From DAOSVX01 sp964616495 (lineage in GTDB: Bacteria > Bacillota_I > Bacilli_A > RF39 > UBA660), in assembly GCA_964616495.1 (NCBI GenBank), contig CAZTRF010000007.1:1-29706 (forward strand): a stretch of 29,706 nucleotides of DNA, written 5' to 3'. The notes beneath the pieces were generated by a model. That model did not search any database. It saw nothing but the letters and a program-made list of their open reading frames with translations, and was not told the origin of the DNA. The position numbers and the translations under genes were made by a program. Positions 7,520 through 15,261 of the stretch are shown here, in pieces (the stretch's first letter is position 1; each line of letters starts with the position of its first letter).

Positions 7520-7858
7520 TTAGTATCCCCCAAACATTTTCTCAATTAAACTAATAAATATTCCAATACCTTTCTGCATAACTTTTTCGGATTTTTCAGA
7601 AAAAGTAGCTCCCGCTTTAGACATTTTATTATCATAATTAACAACCGGAGGATTAATATATTTATCAACATCTATTTCTTTTCCTAATTTAACATCTTCC
7701 TCAAATTTTTTTATTTGTTCAGCAGTCATGATGTTTTTTTCTCTAATTTTAGTTTCATAATAACCATTACTAATGGCAATATGATAACCCATATAAATAA
7801 CAAATAATATGGTTAAAATAATCCAGAAAATTTTACTTCCTCTTTTTTTAATTGGCAA
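7520..7858 (-). CDS. Small membrane protein in the yqxA position (sporulation cluster)
   Basis: A 112-residue protein with a basic start (MPIKKRGSK), one membrane helix at about 9-28 and an extracytoplasmic remainder with a charged middle and an amphipathic end. It overlaps the 3' end of spoIIP by 11 bases and precedes lepA. In Bacillus subtilis this exact slot is held by yqxA, a small one-helix protein of unknown function. Position, size and topology agree with a YqxA-like protein, but I assign it by context and not by a diagnostic motif. A role with SpoIIP in the mother cell membrane is inference. Confidence 0.6.
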   Translation of the reverse strand: MPIKKRGSKIFWIILTILFVIYMGYHIAISNGYYETKIREKNIMTAEQIKKFEEDVKLGKEIDVDKYINPPVVNYDNKMSKAGATFSEKSEKVMQKGIGIFISLIEKMFGGY

Positions 7859-8834
7859 TGTTCTCTCTCTCCTTTATGTAATCACTAATAATAGGTACTA
7901 TTAAATTAATGGTATTATTTACTTCATCAATACTATTATACTGGCCACCCAATTCTAAAAGAACCATATTGGGGCTTAAATCCTGATTATATATTCCATT
8001 TACTCCTGCTCCACTTTTTTTATATATTCCCCGTGATAAGGTTGGATATTTTGAAGTGATTAAATTATTTAAATTAGTAGCTATTTCTAAATTTTTTTCG
8101 TAATTATCATGTTCAAGTCCTACTACAAATAACACTCTAGCATAAATAAGATTATCTATTTCAGTAATAGTTTTATACCTTTTAGAAGAATCTCTGTGGA
8201 TATCTACAAAGTATTTTAAAGAGGAATCTTTTTCTTTAATACTTTTGATAAGCATTTTACTAGCATCATATGAATATTTATATTGCCAACTATTGGCATG
8301 TAAAATGCCAGTAATATCAGTTTCTTCTACAATAGTTTTAATTCCTAAATCATTAAATTTCTCTTTCATGATATAACTGGCCATTAAAACGGTAGGAGTT
8401 ATATTGTATTCCAAAATATTATTGGTGTAATAGGCCTCTTTTTGATGGGTATTAAATAAGTAAAGTAATGGCTCATTAACGAATCTTTTATTAGGATCTT
8501 CATAATGTTTTATTTCTAAATTAGGAATGGTCTCATCTTCATTAAAAACCTCTTTTGATATAGTTAAATAATTATTAAGACTTCTACTAACCATATAAGA
8601 AGGATCTTTTAAATTAAAGTTTTGAATTAAGGAAAATAGTTCATCATTACCTAATAGCCCATTAGAGCCACTATATAATAAATAATTAACTAAAGTTTCA
8701 TTAGTCATTTCTTTTTTTAACTTATTATTTAATAAAAATTTAATAGTAAAATAAAAGCCCATTAAAAAGATAATCATTATAAATATGATTTTTATTCCTT
8801 TTCTTTTATTTTTGGCTTTAAATCTTTTTGTCAT
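7848..8834 (-). CDS. spoIIP: SpoIIP, sporulation peptidoglycan amidase/endopeptidase
   Basis: A 328-residue protein with a basic tail, one membrane helix at about 15-33 and an outer catalytic domain. FNTHQKE at 127-133, VDIHRDS at 210-216 and LLELGGQYN at 292-300 are the signature blocks of SpoIIP, and the two His and the Glu fit the zinc-amidase site. SpoIIP acts with SpoIID and SpoIIM to degrade septal and then leading-edge peptidoglycan during engulfment of the forespore. It sits between gpr and the yqxA-like gene as in Bacillus. No strong ribosome site is visible before the ATG. Its presence indicates that this lineage sporulates or recently did. Confidence 0.93.
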   Translation of the reverse strand: MTKRFKAKNKRKGIKIIFIMIIFLMGFYFTIKFLLNNKLKKEMTNETLVNYLLYSGSNGLLGNDELFSLIQNFNLKDPSYMVSRSLNNYLTISKEVFNEDETIPNLEIKHYEDPNKRFVNEPLLYLFNTHQKEAYYTNNILEYNITPTVLMASYIMKEKFNDLGIKTIVEETDITGILHANSWQYKYSYDASKMLIKSIKEKDSSLKYFVDIHRDSSKRYKTITEIDNLIYARVLFVVGLEHDNYEKNLEIATNLNNLITSKYPTLSRGIYKKSGAGVNGIYNQDLSPNMVLLELGGQYNSIDEVNNTINLIVPIISDYIKERENIAN

Positions 8835-8877
8835 ATTATATATGATATCTAATTAAAGTTAAAAAATATGTCACATT

Positions 8878-9573
8878 TTAAAAGAGTATTTCATTAATAG
8901 AATTACTAACTATATTAGAAAGATTAGTTACTATTTCTTTAATGTAAGGACTTGTGTATAACTCATTATTAATATTTATAATAGTTGGGGTTAAAATGGC
9001 TATGACCGGTATGTTAAAAGTTTCTTTAGTAATATCCTTATTATTATAAATGGCATCTCTTCTGATAATTCCAGCTGTATTTATTTCAACAATATGCCCA
9101 ACATTTTTAACATCTTTAGTAATGCAAGAATCTATTATCAAAATTATATTAGGCTTTATTGAAGATGCTACCATTTTAATTAACTTATATGAATTAATAC
9201 CGGTTTTAGCGGCTATATTAGGATTAAATATAGCCACTTTAGGAAGAGTTAAAAAGTCATTATAACAATTACTAGCTATGATTTTGCTGGTAGTAACCGG
9301 TCCAAAAGAATCGGCCATTATTTCTTCGTTTCCTAAGCCAACAGTTAAAAGACGATTTCCTTTTAGTAGTTTCTTTAAAACCTTTTTAATAACCTTTTTA
9401 ACTTTTTCTTCTTCGTTTAATGAAGAAATATTAATTGTGTAATAGTCGCCATTTCTTCTTTTAGTTTCTTTAATATTGGTATCATTAACATTAAAATATT
9501 TGTAATCACCTTTTTTAATTAAATTATGATTATCAACTGCATCTATTAATAAATACTCTTTTATAATTATCAC
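8878..9573 (-). CDS. gpr: Germination protease (GPR) homologue, short form
   Basis: A 231-residue protein matching the core of GPR, which degrades small acid-soluble spore proteins at germination. TVGLGNEEIMADSFGP (77-92) matches the block with the first active-site Asp, IIDS (145-149) the block with the second, and VGHIVEINTAGI (158-169) and PVIAILTPT (189-197) are also family blocks. Bacillus GPR is about 370 residues, so this copy is much shorter and the usual N-terminal propeptide region is reduced. The GTG at 9573 is the only ordinary start upstream of the conserved part, but GGGTGA overlaps it, so the real start is uncertain. It opens the gpr-spoIIP-yqxA-lepA-hemW cluster, divergent from rpsT. 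Confidence 0.8.
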   Translation of the reverse strand: MIIIKEYLLIDAVDNHNLIKKGDYKYFNVNDTNIKETKRRNGDYYTINISSLNEEEKVKKVIKKVLKKLLKGNRLLTVGLGNEEIMADSFGPVTTSKIIASNCYNDFLTLPKVAIFNPNIAAKTGINSYKLIKMVASSIKPNIILIIDSCITKDVKNVGHIVEINTAGIIRRDAIYNNKDITKETFNIPVIAILTPTIININNELYTSPYIKEIVTNLSNIVSNSINEILF

Positions 9574-9605
9574 CCTTATTATTTTGGTAATTTTTCAACT
9601 ATTTA

Positions 9606-9634
9606 TTGCATATTTTATAAATATTTGATAATAT
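9606..9634 (+). promoter_or_regulatory. Sigma-A promoter of rpsT
   Basis: TTGCAT (9606-9611) and TATAT-like box TAATAT (9629-9634) are spaced by exactly 17 bases, and TGA just before the -10 gives an extended element. The start codon lies 30 bases downstream. Confidence 0.7.
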
Positions 9635-9663
9635 TGATGTGTTAATTAATTGGAGGTGAAAAA

Positions 9664-9927
9664 ATGCCAAACATCAAAAGCTCAAAAAAGGCAGTTAAGG
9701 TTATTGCAAAAAAAACCGAAGCAAATCATGAATATAAGGCAAGAGTTAAAAATTCTATTAAGAATACTGAAATTCTAATTGCTAATGGTGATCATGAAGG
9801 AGCTACCAAATCTTATCATACTTTACAAAAAAATATTGATAAGGCAGTACAAAAAAATTTAGTAAAGAAAAATACTGCTAATAGACAAAAAAGCAGAATT
9901 AATAATAAAATTAAGAAAATGAAGTAA
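9664..9927 (+). CDS. rpsT: Small ribosomal subunit protein bS20
   Basis: An 87-residue, strongly basic protein beginning MPNIKSSKKAVKV with RVKNSIKNT and the closing KKNTANRQKSRINNKIKK, the standard bS20 pattern and length. It binds 16S rRNA early in assembly of the 30S subunit. A strong GGAGGTG ribosome site precedes the ATG. It is divergent from gpr, its usual neighbour, and has its own promoter and terminator, so it forms a single-gene unit. Confidence 0.96.
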   Translation: MPNIKSSKKAVKVIAKKTEANHEYKARVKNSIKNTEILIANGDHEGATKSYHTLQKNIDKAVQKNLVKKNTANRQKSRINNKIKKMK

Positions 9928-9952
9928 AGTATAGAATACTTTATTTTTTTTT
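9925..9952 (+). terminator. Rho-independent terminator of rpsT
   Basis: TAAAGTAT (9925-9932) and ATACTTTA (9936-9943) form a perfect 8-bp stem with an AGA loop, followed by nine T. The stem begins with the rpsT stop codon itself. Confidence 0.85.
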
Positions 9953-9978
9953 GATAAAATGTAATATAGGTGACTAGA

Positions 9979-10890
9979 GTGAAAAAAAATATTGTTTTGT
10001 CAATTTGTTGTTTGTTTTTAATCATCATTACATGTATATATAATGATAAGATATCTAATAAAATAGTATCTTTGCTAGATACTAAACCTTATTTAGTAAT
10101 TAATGATGCTAATGAATATGCCAAAAATAAAGACTATTTATTTATTCAAAAAACCAATAACTTTTCCCCTTATGGGTACCAAGATTTAATGAACATTATT
10201 TATACTGTTTTAGATAACGGTTATACCAATTTTACTTTTTATTGTCCAACCGAATATGAGAGTTGCATTAGTGATATTGAAAAGATAACTAACGATACCA
10301 ATCTTTTAACAACTATTAATAATTATATTCATCCTTTTAATAACTTTGAAACAATTAAAACCGTTTATGAAAAGACCACTGGAGAAGTTAATTTAGAAAT
10401 CGAAAAAATCTATAGTAAAGAAGAAATAGCTATTATTAACCAAAAGGTTGATAATATTATTAAAGAGAATATTAATTCAACTATGACCGATTATGAAAAG
10501 ATTAAAACAATTCATGACTATATAATTAATAATACTACCTATGATATTAAATATATTGATACAGGCATTAATGTAAATCGTTCTAATACTGCATATGGAA
10601 CTCTTATAAAAGGCTATAGTGTCTGTAATGGATACAGTGATGCCATGGCTATATTTTTGTTTCGTTTTAATATTAATAATTATAAAATAGCTACTCAAAA
10701 ACATATATGGAATGCCATATATGTTAATAATAAATGGTTACACGCTGACCTTACTTGGGATGATCCTAGTGATGAAAACAAAGTGGAATATCTAATAACT
10801 ACATATTTTCTAATTGATAATGATGAACTTAGTAAAAATGATAAAGGTCATCATAGTTTTGATAAAAGTATTTATTTAGAATTTAAATAA
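9979..10890 (+). CDS. Secreted transglutaminase-like cysteine protein
   Basis: A 303-residue protein with an N-terminal membrane segment (IVLSICCLFLIIITCIY) and a C-terminal transglutaminase-like domain. YEKIKTIHDYIINNTTYD is the helix before the active site. KGYSVCNGYSDAM carries the catalytic Cys (about residue 216), KHIWNAIYVNNKW the His (242) and LHADLTWDD the Asp (257). In bacteria such proteins act as proteases, amidases or cross-linkers at the cell surface; the substrate is not predictable here. GTG at 9970 is in frame, but AGGTGA overlaps it and lies five bases before GTG 9979, which is chosen. The gene is convergent with miaA, overlapping its 3' end by 19 bases. No own promoter was identified after the rpsT terminator. 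Confidence 0.8.
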   Translation: MKKNIVLSICCLFLIIITCIYNDKISNKIVSLLDTKPYLVINDANEYAKNKDYLFIQKTNNFSPYGYQDLMNIIYTVLDNGYTNFTFYCPTEYESCISDIEKITNDTNLLTTINNYIHPFNNFETIKTVYEKTTGEVNLEIEKIYSKEEIAIINQKVDNIIKENINSTMTDYEKIKTIHDYIINNTTYDIKYIDTGINVNRSNTAYGTLIKGYSVCNGYSDAMAIFLFRFNINNYKIATQKHIWNAIYVNNKWLHADLTWDDPSDENKVEYLITTYFLIDNDELSKNDKGHHSFDKSIYLEFK

Positions 10891-11750
10891 TCGATTATTT
10901 TATTTACGGTTTGATCAAAATCATTAAAATTGGTATCAAACCATTTAATATTCATTTGATTATTAAACCAAGTATATTGTCTTTTGGCATAGTTTCTAGA
11001 GTTTTGTTTTATTTCATTAACAGCTTCTTTGAAACTTTTTTTATTTTCAAAAAATTCATATAGTTCTTTATATCCAATTCCGGTCATTAAGGACTTACTA
11101 TAAATACCTCTATCATAAAAGTGTTTTACCTCATCAACAAGATCAATTAGCATCTCATCTACTCTTCTATCAATTCTTTCATACAAGTCTTTAGAAGGGG
11201 CTTTTAAACCTATAAAAATGACATTATTGTATATTAAATTCAAATCATTCGGAAGAATCATTAAGTCTTTCTCTATTTTATTTAAAAGTCTTACTAAACG
11301 TCGACGATTATTTTGATCAATTTTATCATTGTAACCAAACTCTTTTATTTTATTGTATATTTCTTCATTAGATAAGTCCTCATATAGATTATCCTTTTCT
11401 TTCGAAAGAATGAAATCATAATTATAAAGAGCTGCTTTTATATATAAACCAGTTCCTCCAACAATAATAGGAAGTTTATTCTTATTTAAAATCTCTGTTA
11501 TTTTTAATCGACAATCTTTTTGATAATCATAAACCGAATAATCATCAGTGACTTCTTTAATATCTAATAAATGATGTTTTATCCCCTTTTTTTCTTCTTT
11601 AGTTATTTTTGCTGTTCCAATATCTAGTCCCTTATATATTTGCATAGAATCAGCATTAATAATTTCTCCCCCATATATTTTAGCTAATTTAATAGACAAC
11701 TTAGTTTTGCCTACACCGGTAGGCCCTACAATAACAATAATTTTATTCAT
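10872..11750 (-). CDS. miaA: tRNA dimethylallyltransferase
   Basis: A 292-residue MiaA with the P-loop GPTGVGKT at 9-16, NADSMQIYKGLDIGTAK (32-48) binding the tRNA and catalytic Asp, and VGGTGLYIKA. RRLVRLLNKIE, MTGIGYKEL and NYAKRQYTWFNN are further family blocks. It adds a dimethylallyl group to the N6 of A37 in tRNAs that read codons beginning with U. It is the last gene in its direction before the convergent transglutaminase-like gene. It probably has its own extended -10 promoter between the frr terminator and its ATG. Confidence 0.96.
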   Translation of the reverse strand: MNKIIVIVGPTGVGKTKLSIKLAKIYGGEIINADSMQIYKGLDIGTAKITKEEKKGIKHHLLDIKEVTDDYSVYDYQKDCRLKITEILNKNKLPIIVGGTGLYIKAALYNYDFILSKEKDNLYEDLSNEEIYNKIKEFGYNDKIDQNNRRRLVRLLNKIEKDLMILPNDLNLIYNNVIFIGLKAPSKDLYERIDRRVDEMLIDLVDEVKHFYDRGIYSKSLMTGIGYKELYEFFENKKSFKEAVNEIKQNSRNYAKRQYTWFNNQMNIKWFDTNFNDFDQTVNKIIDYLNSK

Positions 11751-11771
11751 AATAATCCCTCATTTAAAAAT

Positions 11772-11780
11772 ATCATAACA
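11772..11780 (-). promoter_or_regulatory. Possible extended -10 promoter of miaA
   Basis: On the minus strand TG-T-TATGAT forms an extended -10 element located after the frr terminator and about 22 bases before the miaA ATG. No good -35 box is visible. Confidence 0.45.
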
Positions 11781-11793
11781 GAAAGAATGATAA

Positions 11794-11824
11794 ATAAAAA
11801 GCTAAACTTTCATTAGTTCAGCTT
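11794..11824 (-). terminator. Terminator of the cvpA-trxA-frr operon
   Basis: On the minus strand AAGCTGAAC (11824-11816) pairs with GTTTAGCTT (11807-11799), 9 bp with one G-U, around an 8-base loop, followed by TTTATTT. The stem includes the last codons and stop of frr. Confidence 0.8.
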
Positions 11825-12329
11825 CTTTTTCTTTGACCTTTTCTTCAATGATTTTATTATATTTATTGATTGAATCTTGAATATTTTCTAATTCTCTTTT
11901 TTCTTCATCCTCAGCTAATTCTTCTCTTTTAACTTCACTATTGGCATCTTGTCTAATATTTCTAAGAGCTATTTTACCCTCTTCTCCCATTTCTTTTACT
12001 TGTTTAGCATAATCTTTTCTTCGTTCTTCCGTCAAATCAGGAATGGTTAAAATAACAGTTTCACCATTATTAATTGGTGAAATACCCAAATTAGCCTCAT
12101 TAATTGCCTTCTCAACATCTTTTAAAGCATTTCGATCAAATGGCTTTACAAATAGTTTTTTAGCCTCAGGAACTGTAATATTGGCTACACTCTGAATAGG
12201 AGTCGGAACTCCATAATAATTAACCATAATTCCGTTTAACATACTAGGATTAGCTCTTCCAGCCCTTACTTGAGTAAATCTTGCCTCTAAATTTTCAATT
12301 ACTTTCTCTAATTTTAATTCAATATTCAT
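11802..12329 (-). CDS. frr: Ribosome recycling factor
   Basis: A 175-residue RRF. RFTQVRAGRANPSMLNGIMVNYYGVPTPI is represented by the hallmark RAGRA-P-L block, followed by VPEAKKLFVKPFDRNALKDVEKAI and the C-terminal three-helix bundle with LTEERRKDYAKQVKEMGEEGKIALRNIR. With EF-G it splits the post-termination ribosome. It is about ten residues shorter at the N-terminus than typical RRF. AGGAG precedes the ATG. In most Firmicutes frr follows pyrH; here it follows trxA with eight bases between and ends the operon. Confidence 0.95.
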   Translation of the reverse strand: MNIELKLEKVIENLEARFTQVRAGRANPSMLNGIMVNYYGVPTPIQSVANITVPEAKKLFVKPFDRNALKDVEKAINEANLGISPINNGETVILTIPDLTEERRKDYAKQVKEMGEEGKIALRNIRQDANSEVKREELAEDEEKRELENIQDSINKYNKIIEEKVKEKEAELMKV

Positions 12330-12337
12330 ATTATCTC

Positions 12338-12640
12338 CTATTTTATCTCTTTTATTATTTTTTCTATTTCTTCTTTTTCTCTAAATCCTACAAATTTATT
12401 TACTTCTTTTCCCTCTTTGAAAAAAATTACAGTTGGAATACTCATAACATTATATTCTTTAGCCAAATCTTCTCTTTTATCAACATTAATTTTAATTATC
12501 GTAAGGTTGCCATCTAACTCTTCCAAAATAGGTGCTAACATTTTGCATGGCCCGCACCAATCGGCATAAAAGTCTACCAAACATACGCCTTTACTAATTT
12601 CTTTATTTAAATCTTCTTTTTCTAAGTGAATCAATTTCAT
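12338..12640 (-). CDS. trxA: Thioredoxin
   Basis: A 100-residue thioredoxin with the active site WCGPC at 28-32 preceded by FYAD, and the cis-Pro loop SIPT with Pro69. It reduces protein disulfides in the cytosol using thioredoxin reductase. The ATG shares one base with the stop of cvpA (TAATG), so translation is coupled. In Firmicutes trxA often lies in a cvpA-mutS2-trxA group; mutS2 is absent between them here. Confidence 0.95.
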   Translation of the reverse strand: MKLIHLEKEDLNKEISKGVCLVDFYADWCGPCKMLAPILEELDGNLTIIKINVDKREDLAKEYNVMSIPTVIFFKEGKEVNKFVGFREKEEIEKIIKEIK

Positions 12641-13362
12641 TATTTTTCTCCTTCGTATTTAATTAATATTTCTTCTATATTATCTATTTTTATTTTATCT
12701 TTTTTAACTAACTTTCTAACAGAATTAGGACTTATCACCCCATTTTTCAACATTATCTCTAAAGCCTCTTTATTATAGGCATCACTATTTTTATTTTGAT
12801 CACGGTACTTGTCTTGTAGATCATATATTTCGGTAAATGAATCTAGAGCATCAGCTACCGTTTCTTTTAAAATTGGAGTTTTATTAATAATTATTTCATC
12901 AGCTTTACTTTTACTAGTTAACTCACTAAACCAGTTAAACTGATTAATTGAAAATAATATTACAAATAAAATTAAATAAGCTTCTAAAACCCCAAAAATA
13001 GCTCCCAGTATTTTAGAAGGAATACCTAAAATAATCGTTGCTTTGAATATTTTTTCAATTATCTTAGTAGCCACTACTACCACTTTCAAAATAATCATTA
13101 ATAAACTAAATGTTACTAAAAAAGCTATTGCTTCATAAACAATAATATTAATAACACTGACGTTTTGCCATAAGCCTCCAAATTTAAAGAATGGTAAATA
13201 AGTATATAATAACTCGGAAATAGGATTTTTTAATAAATAAGATAAATAAATTACAATAATAGTGCCAAAAAACATTACTGCACTAGTGATTATTCCTCTT
13301 TTAAATCCAATCACAGCTCCAAACAATAAAGCCAATATAATTACAACATCTAATATCCTCAA
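12640..13362 (-). CDS. CvpA family membrane protein
   Basis: A 240-residue protein opening RILDVVIILALLFGAVIGFKRGII, the standard CvpA start (LD-hydrophobic-GA-x-G-x-x-RG), with about four membrane helices in the first 145 residues and a charged cytoplasmic tail. CvpA proteins are linked to colicin V production and, in several bacteria, to envelope stress tolerance; the molecular activity is not settled. The start is a TTG at 13362: alignment with the family's usual beginning supports it, but no ribosome site precedes it, and a TATAAT lies only nine bases upstream. It may therefore be translated from a nearly leaderless mRNA or by coupling to the gene upstream. Confidence 0.85.
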   Translation of the reverse strand: MRILDVVIILALLFGAVIGFKRGIITSAVMFFGTIIVIYLSYLLKNPISELLYTYLPFFKFGGLWQNVSVINIIVYEAIAFLVTFSLLMIILKVVVVATKIIEKIFKATIILGIPSKILGAIFGVLEAYLILFVILFSINQFNWFSELTSKSKADEIIINKTPILKETVADALDSFTEIYDLQDKYRDQNKNSDAYNKEALEIMLKNGVISPNSVRKLVKKDKIKIDNIEEILIKYEGEK

Positions 13363-13402
13363 TATAATTATATTATAAAAAGAATAAAAAAGAAAGATAG
13401 TT

Positions 13403-14209
13403 TTAACAACTTCTTCCTTCTATGGTTGCATTAACGTTTTCATCAATAACCACTTTATCAACAATCCCATTATTAATAGTTAAACGATATTTTTTAACCA
13501 CATTTTCCGGACAAACATGATCATAGTACATAATGGTATTTTCAGATACCTCTACTCCCATATAACTATCATCCGCAATACCCATATTGGTATCTCCAGT
13601 TCCCGAAATAATATTATAACAATTGCGATCAACATTTGCTAATTGAATTCCATTATTACTATCAATTATTTTTATCTTATAATTATCACACCCTTTAACA
13701 AAACCATTACTTTGAGCTTTATAATCCAAAACATAATATTTGCCTTTAATAATTGTTAAGTTAATAGGATATTTGTATTCAGTAGTGTCACTGCCCAATA
13801 CCTCATTAACTTTTTCTTTTAATAACATTTCATCATCTACTAAAATATAATAATAAATATCATATAAAGTCTTCTCGGGAGCCATTCCCATTTCATATCC
13901 TTCATTTATGCTTTTACCAAATCGTAAGACTAAATCTTTACTATTAGATACCTTCTCTATTTTTTTAATACAAAAATAATATTCATTTTGTTCACAATTA
14001 TAATCGCTAAAATTAATGCTTTTATTTTCTATTTTAATAGAATTGTCTATATTTTGAGTCTTTGTTACTAATTCATCCAAATCAATTTCAGGAATAGTCA
14101 TAAACTTTAAATAAACATAATAACAGCTTAAGAATATAACTATTAAAACAAAAATAAAAATTCCAATTACTAATGGTTTATTAAAATTCAAAAAACGTTT
14201 TTCTTTCAT
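13403..14209 (-). CDS. Single-pass membrane protein of unknown function
   Basis: A 268-residue protein with a basic start (MKEKRFLNFNK), a membrane helix at about 12-33 and an extracytoplasmic domain of some 230 residues. The outer part has eight or so Cys, including YNCEQNEYYFCIKK and a terminal EGRSC, which may form disulfides. No family is recognised. An in-frame ATG at 14218 would add MIP, but AAGGA lies eight bases before the ATG at 14209, which is chosen. It is the first gene after a divergent promoter shared with rnhC and is followed by cvpA, trxA and frr, so it probably leads that operon. Confidence 0.75.
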   Translation of the reverse strand: MKEKRFLNFNKPLVIGIFIFVLIVIFLSCYYVYLKFMTIPEIDLDELVTKTQNIDNSIKIENKSINFSDYNCEQNEYYFCIKKIEKVSNSKDLVLRFGKSINEGYEMGMAPEKTLYDIYYYILVDDEMLLKEKVNEVLGSDTTEYKYPINLTIIKGKYYVLDYKAQSNGFVKGCDNYKIKIIDSNNGIQLANVDRNCYNIISGTGDTNMGIADDSYMGVEVSENTIMYYDHVCPENVVKKYRLTINNGIVDKVVIDENVNATIEGRSC

Positions 14210-14230
14210 AGGTATCATCCTTCTATTATC

Positions 14231-14259
14231 ATTATACTATTTAATTTTCACTTTTTAAA
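14231..14259 (-). promoter_or_regulatory. Promoter of the membrane protein-cvpA-trxA-frr operon
   Basis: On the minus strand TTTAAA (14259-14254) and a perfect TATAAT (14236-14231) are spaced by 17 bases. The start codon at 14209 is about 22 bases downstream. Confidence 0.65.
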
Positions 14260-14266
14260 GAAATAC

Positions 14267-14295
14267 TTATCATTTTACATTTTATATGTTAAAAT
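14267..14295 (+). promoter_or_regulatory. Promoter of rnhC
   Basis: TTATCA (14267-14272) and TAAAAT (14290-14295) are spaced by 17 bases, and TGT before the -10 gives an extended element. It is back to back with the divergent promoter at 14231-14259, with seven bases between the two -35 boxes. Confidence 0.6.
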
Positions 14296-14311
14296 TAATC
14301 CGAGGTGCTCT

Positions 14312-15244
14312 ATGACAATTGTATTTAAAGTTAGCAATAACATAAAACAAAAAATGATAGATTACTATCAAGATTTAGGAACGGGTAAAGAAGTTCCATA
14401 TTCAGTTTTTCAAGCAACTGAAGGTGGAACTATTATAACTTTATATCAATCAGGCAAAGTGGTTTTTCAAGGAATTAGTGCTGATATTGATGCTAACCTT
14501 TGGATTGATCAGGAACGTCATTTAAATAATCGAGATATTTTAAAAGAAATTGAATCTAAAGAAGATAAAAAAGATAAAGATAAATTAGATTATCGCTATT
14601 ACAATATGAGTACTATGGGGTCTGATGAAGTTGGTACTGGCGATTATTTTGGCCCTATCGTAGTAACGGCTTCTTTCGTTTCTAAAGATAAAGTTATGTT
14701 TTTAACCGATTTAGGAGTAAAAGACTCAAAAAAATTAACTGATGATAAAATCATTAAAATTGCCCCTACTATTATAAAAGAAATACCTCATTACACCTTA
14801 ATATTAAATAATAAAGATTATAACAAATACTATCAAAAAAATTATAATATGAATAAAATTAAAGCTATTATGCACAATAAAGCTCTATGTGGGCTTATTA
14901 AAAAAGATGATTTTCCTTTTGAAAAGATAATCATCGATCAGTTTGTCTATCCTAAAAAATATTTTGAACATATTAAAGAGGCTTCAGAAAAGGTAACAAA
15001 AATAACCTTTTTAACCCACGCTGAAGATGTTTGCCTAAGTGTAGCAGCATCTAGTATTATCAGCCGTTATATTTTCTTAAAAGAAATGGATAATATTGGA
15101 AAAATGTTAAATGTAACTCTTTTAAAAGGAGCTTCACCAAAAGTGGATGAACAAGCAAAATTAATAGTTGAAAAATATGGATTTAATAAATTAGAAGAAA
15201 TAGCTAAACTAAATTTTGCCAATACCAAAAAACTAAAGGATTGA
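14312..15244 (+). CDS. rnhC: Ribonuclease HIII
   Basis: A 310-residue RNase HIII. The first 85 residues form the TBP-like substrate-binding domain that separates HIII from HII. The catalytic domain follows with GSDEVGTGDYFGP (103-114; Asp105 and Glu106), VKDSKKL (136-142), IIIDQF and AEDVCLSVAASSIISR. It cleaves the RNA strand of RNA-DNA hybrids such as R-loops and primers. GAGGTG lies four bases before the ATG. It is monocistronic, with a divergent promoter upstream and a bidirectional terminator at its stop codon. Confidence 0.95.
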   Translation: MTIVFKVSNNIKQKMIDYYQDLGTGKEVPYSVFQATEGGTIITLYQSGKVVFQGISADIDANLWIDQERHLNNRDILKEIESKEDKKDKDKLDYRYYNMSTMGSDEVGTGDYFGPIVVTASFVSKDKVMFLTDLGVKDSKKLTDDKIIKIAPTIIKEIPHYTLILNNKDYNKYYQKNYNMNKIKAIMHNKALCGLIKKDDFPFEKIIIDQFVYPKKYFEHIKEASEKVTKITFLTHAEDVCLSVAASSIISRYIFLKEMDNIGKMLNVTLLKGASPKVDEQAKLIVEKYGFNKLEEIAKLNFANTKKLKD

Positions 15245-15261
15245 CCTTTAGTTTTATTTTT
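15229..15261. terminator. Bidirectional terminator shared by rnhC and vanY-like gene
   Basis: AAAACTAAAGG (15229-15239) and CCTTTAGTTTT (15245-15255) form a perfect 11-bp stem with a five-base loop. T-rich tracts follow on both strands. The stop codon of rnhC lies in the loop and the stop of the convergent gene in the right arm. Confidence 0.88.

Noticed and set aside
8835..8877. Sigma-E-like promoter before spoIIP (CATATT ... CATATATA)
   Set aside because: The spacing is about 20 bases, too long for the known consensus, and the sequence is simply A/T rich.
13378..13430. Terminator after the membrane protein at 13403
   Set aside because: The possible stem is short and bulged, and the downstream gene cvpA is probably co-transcribed.
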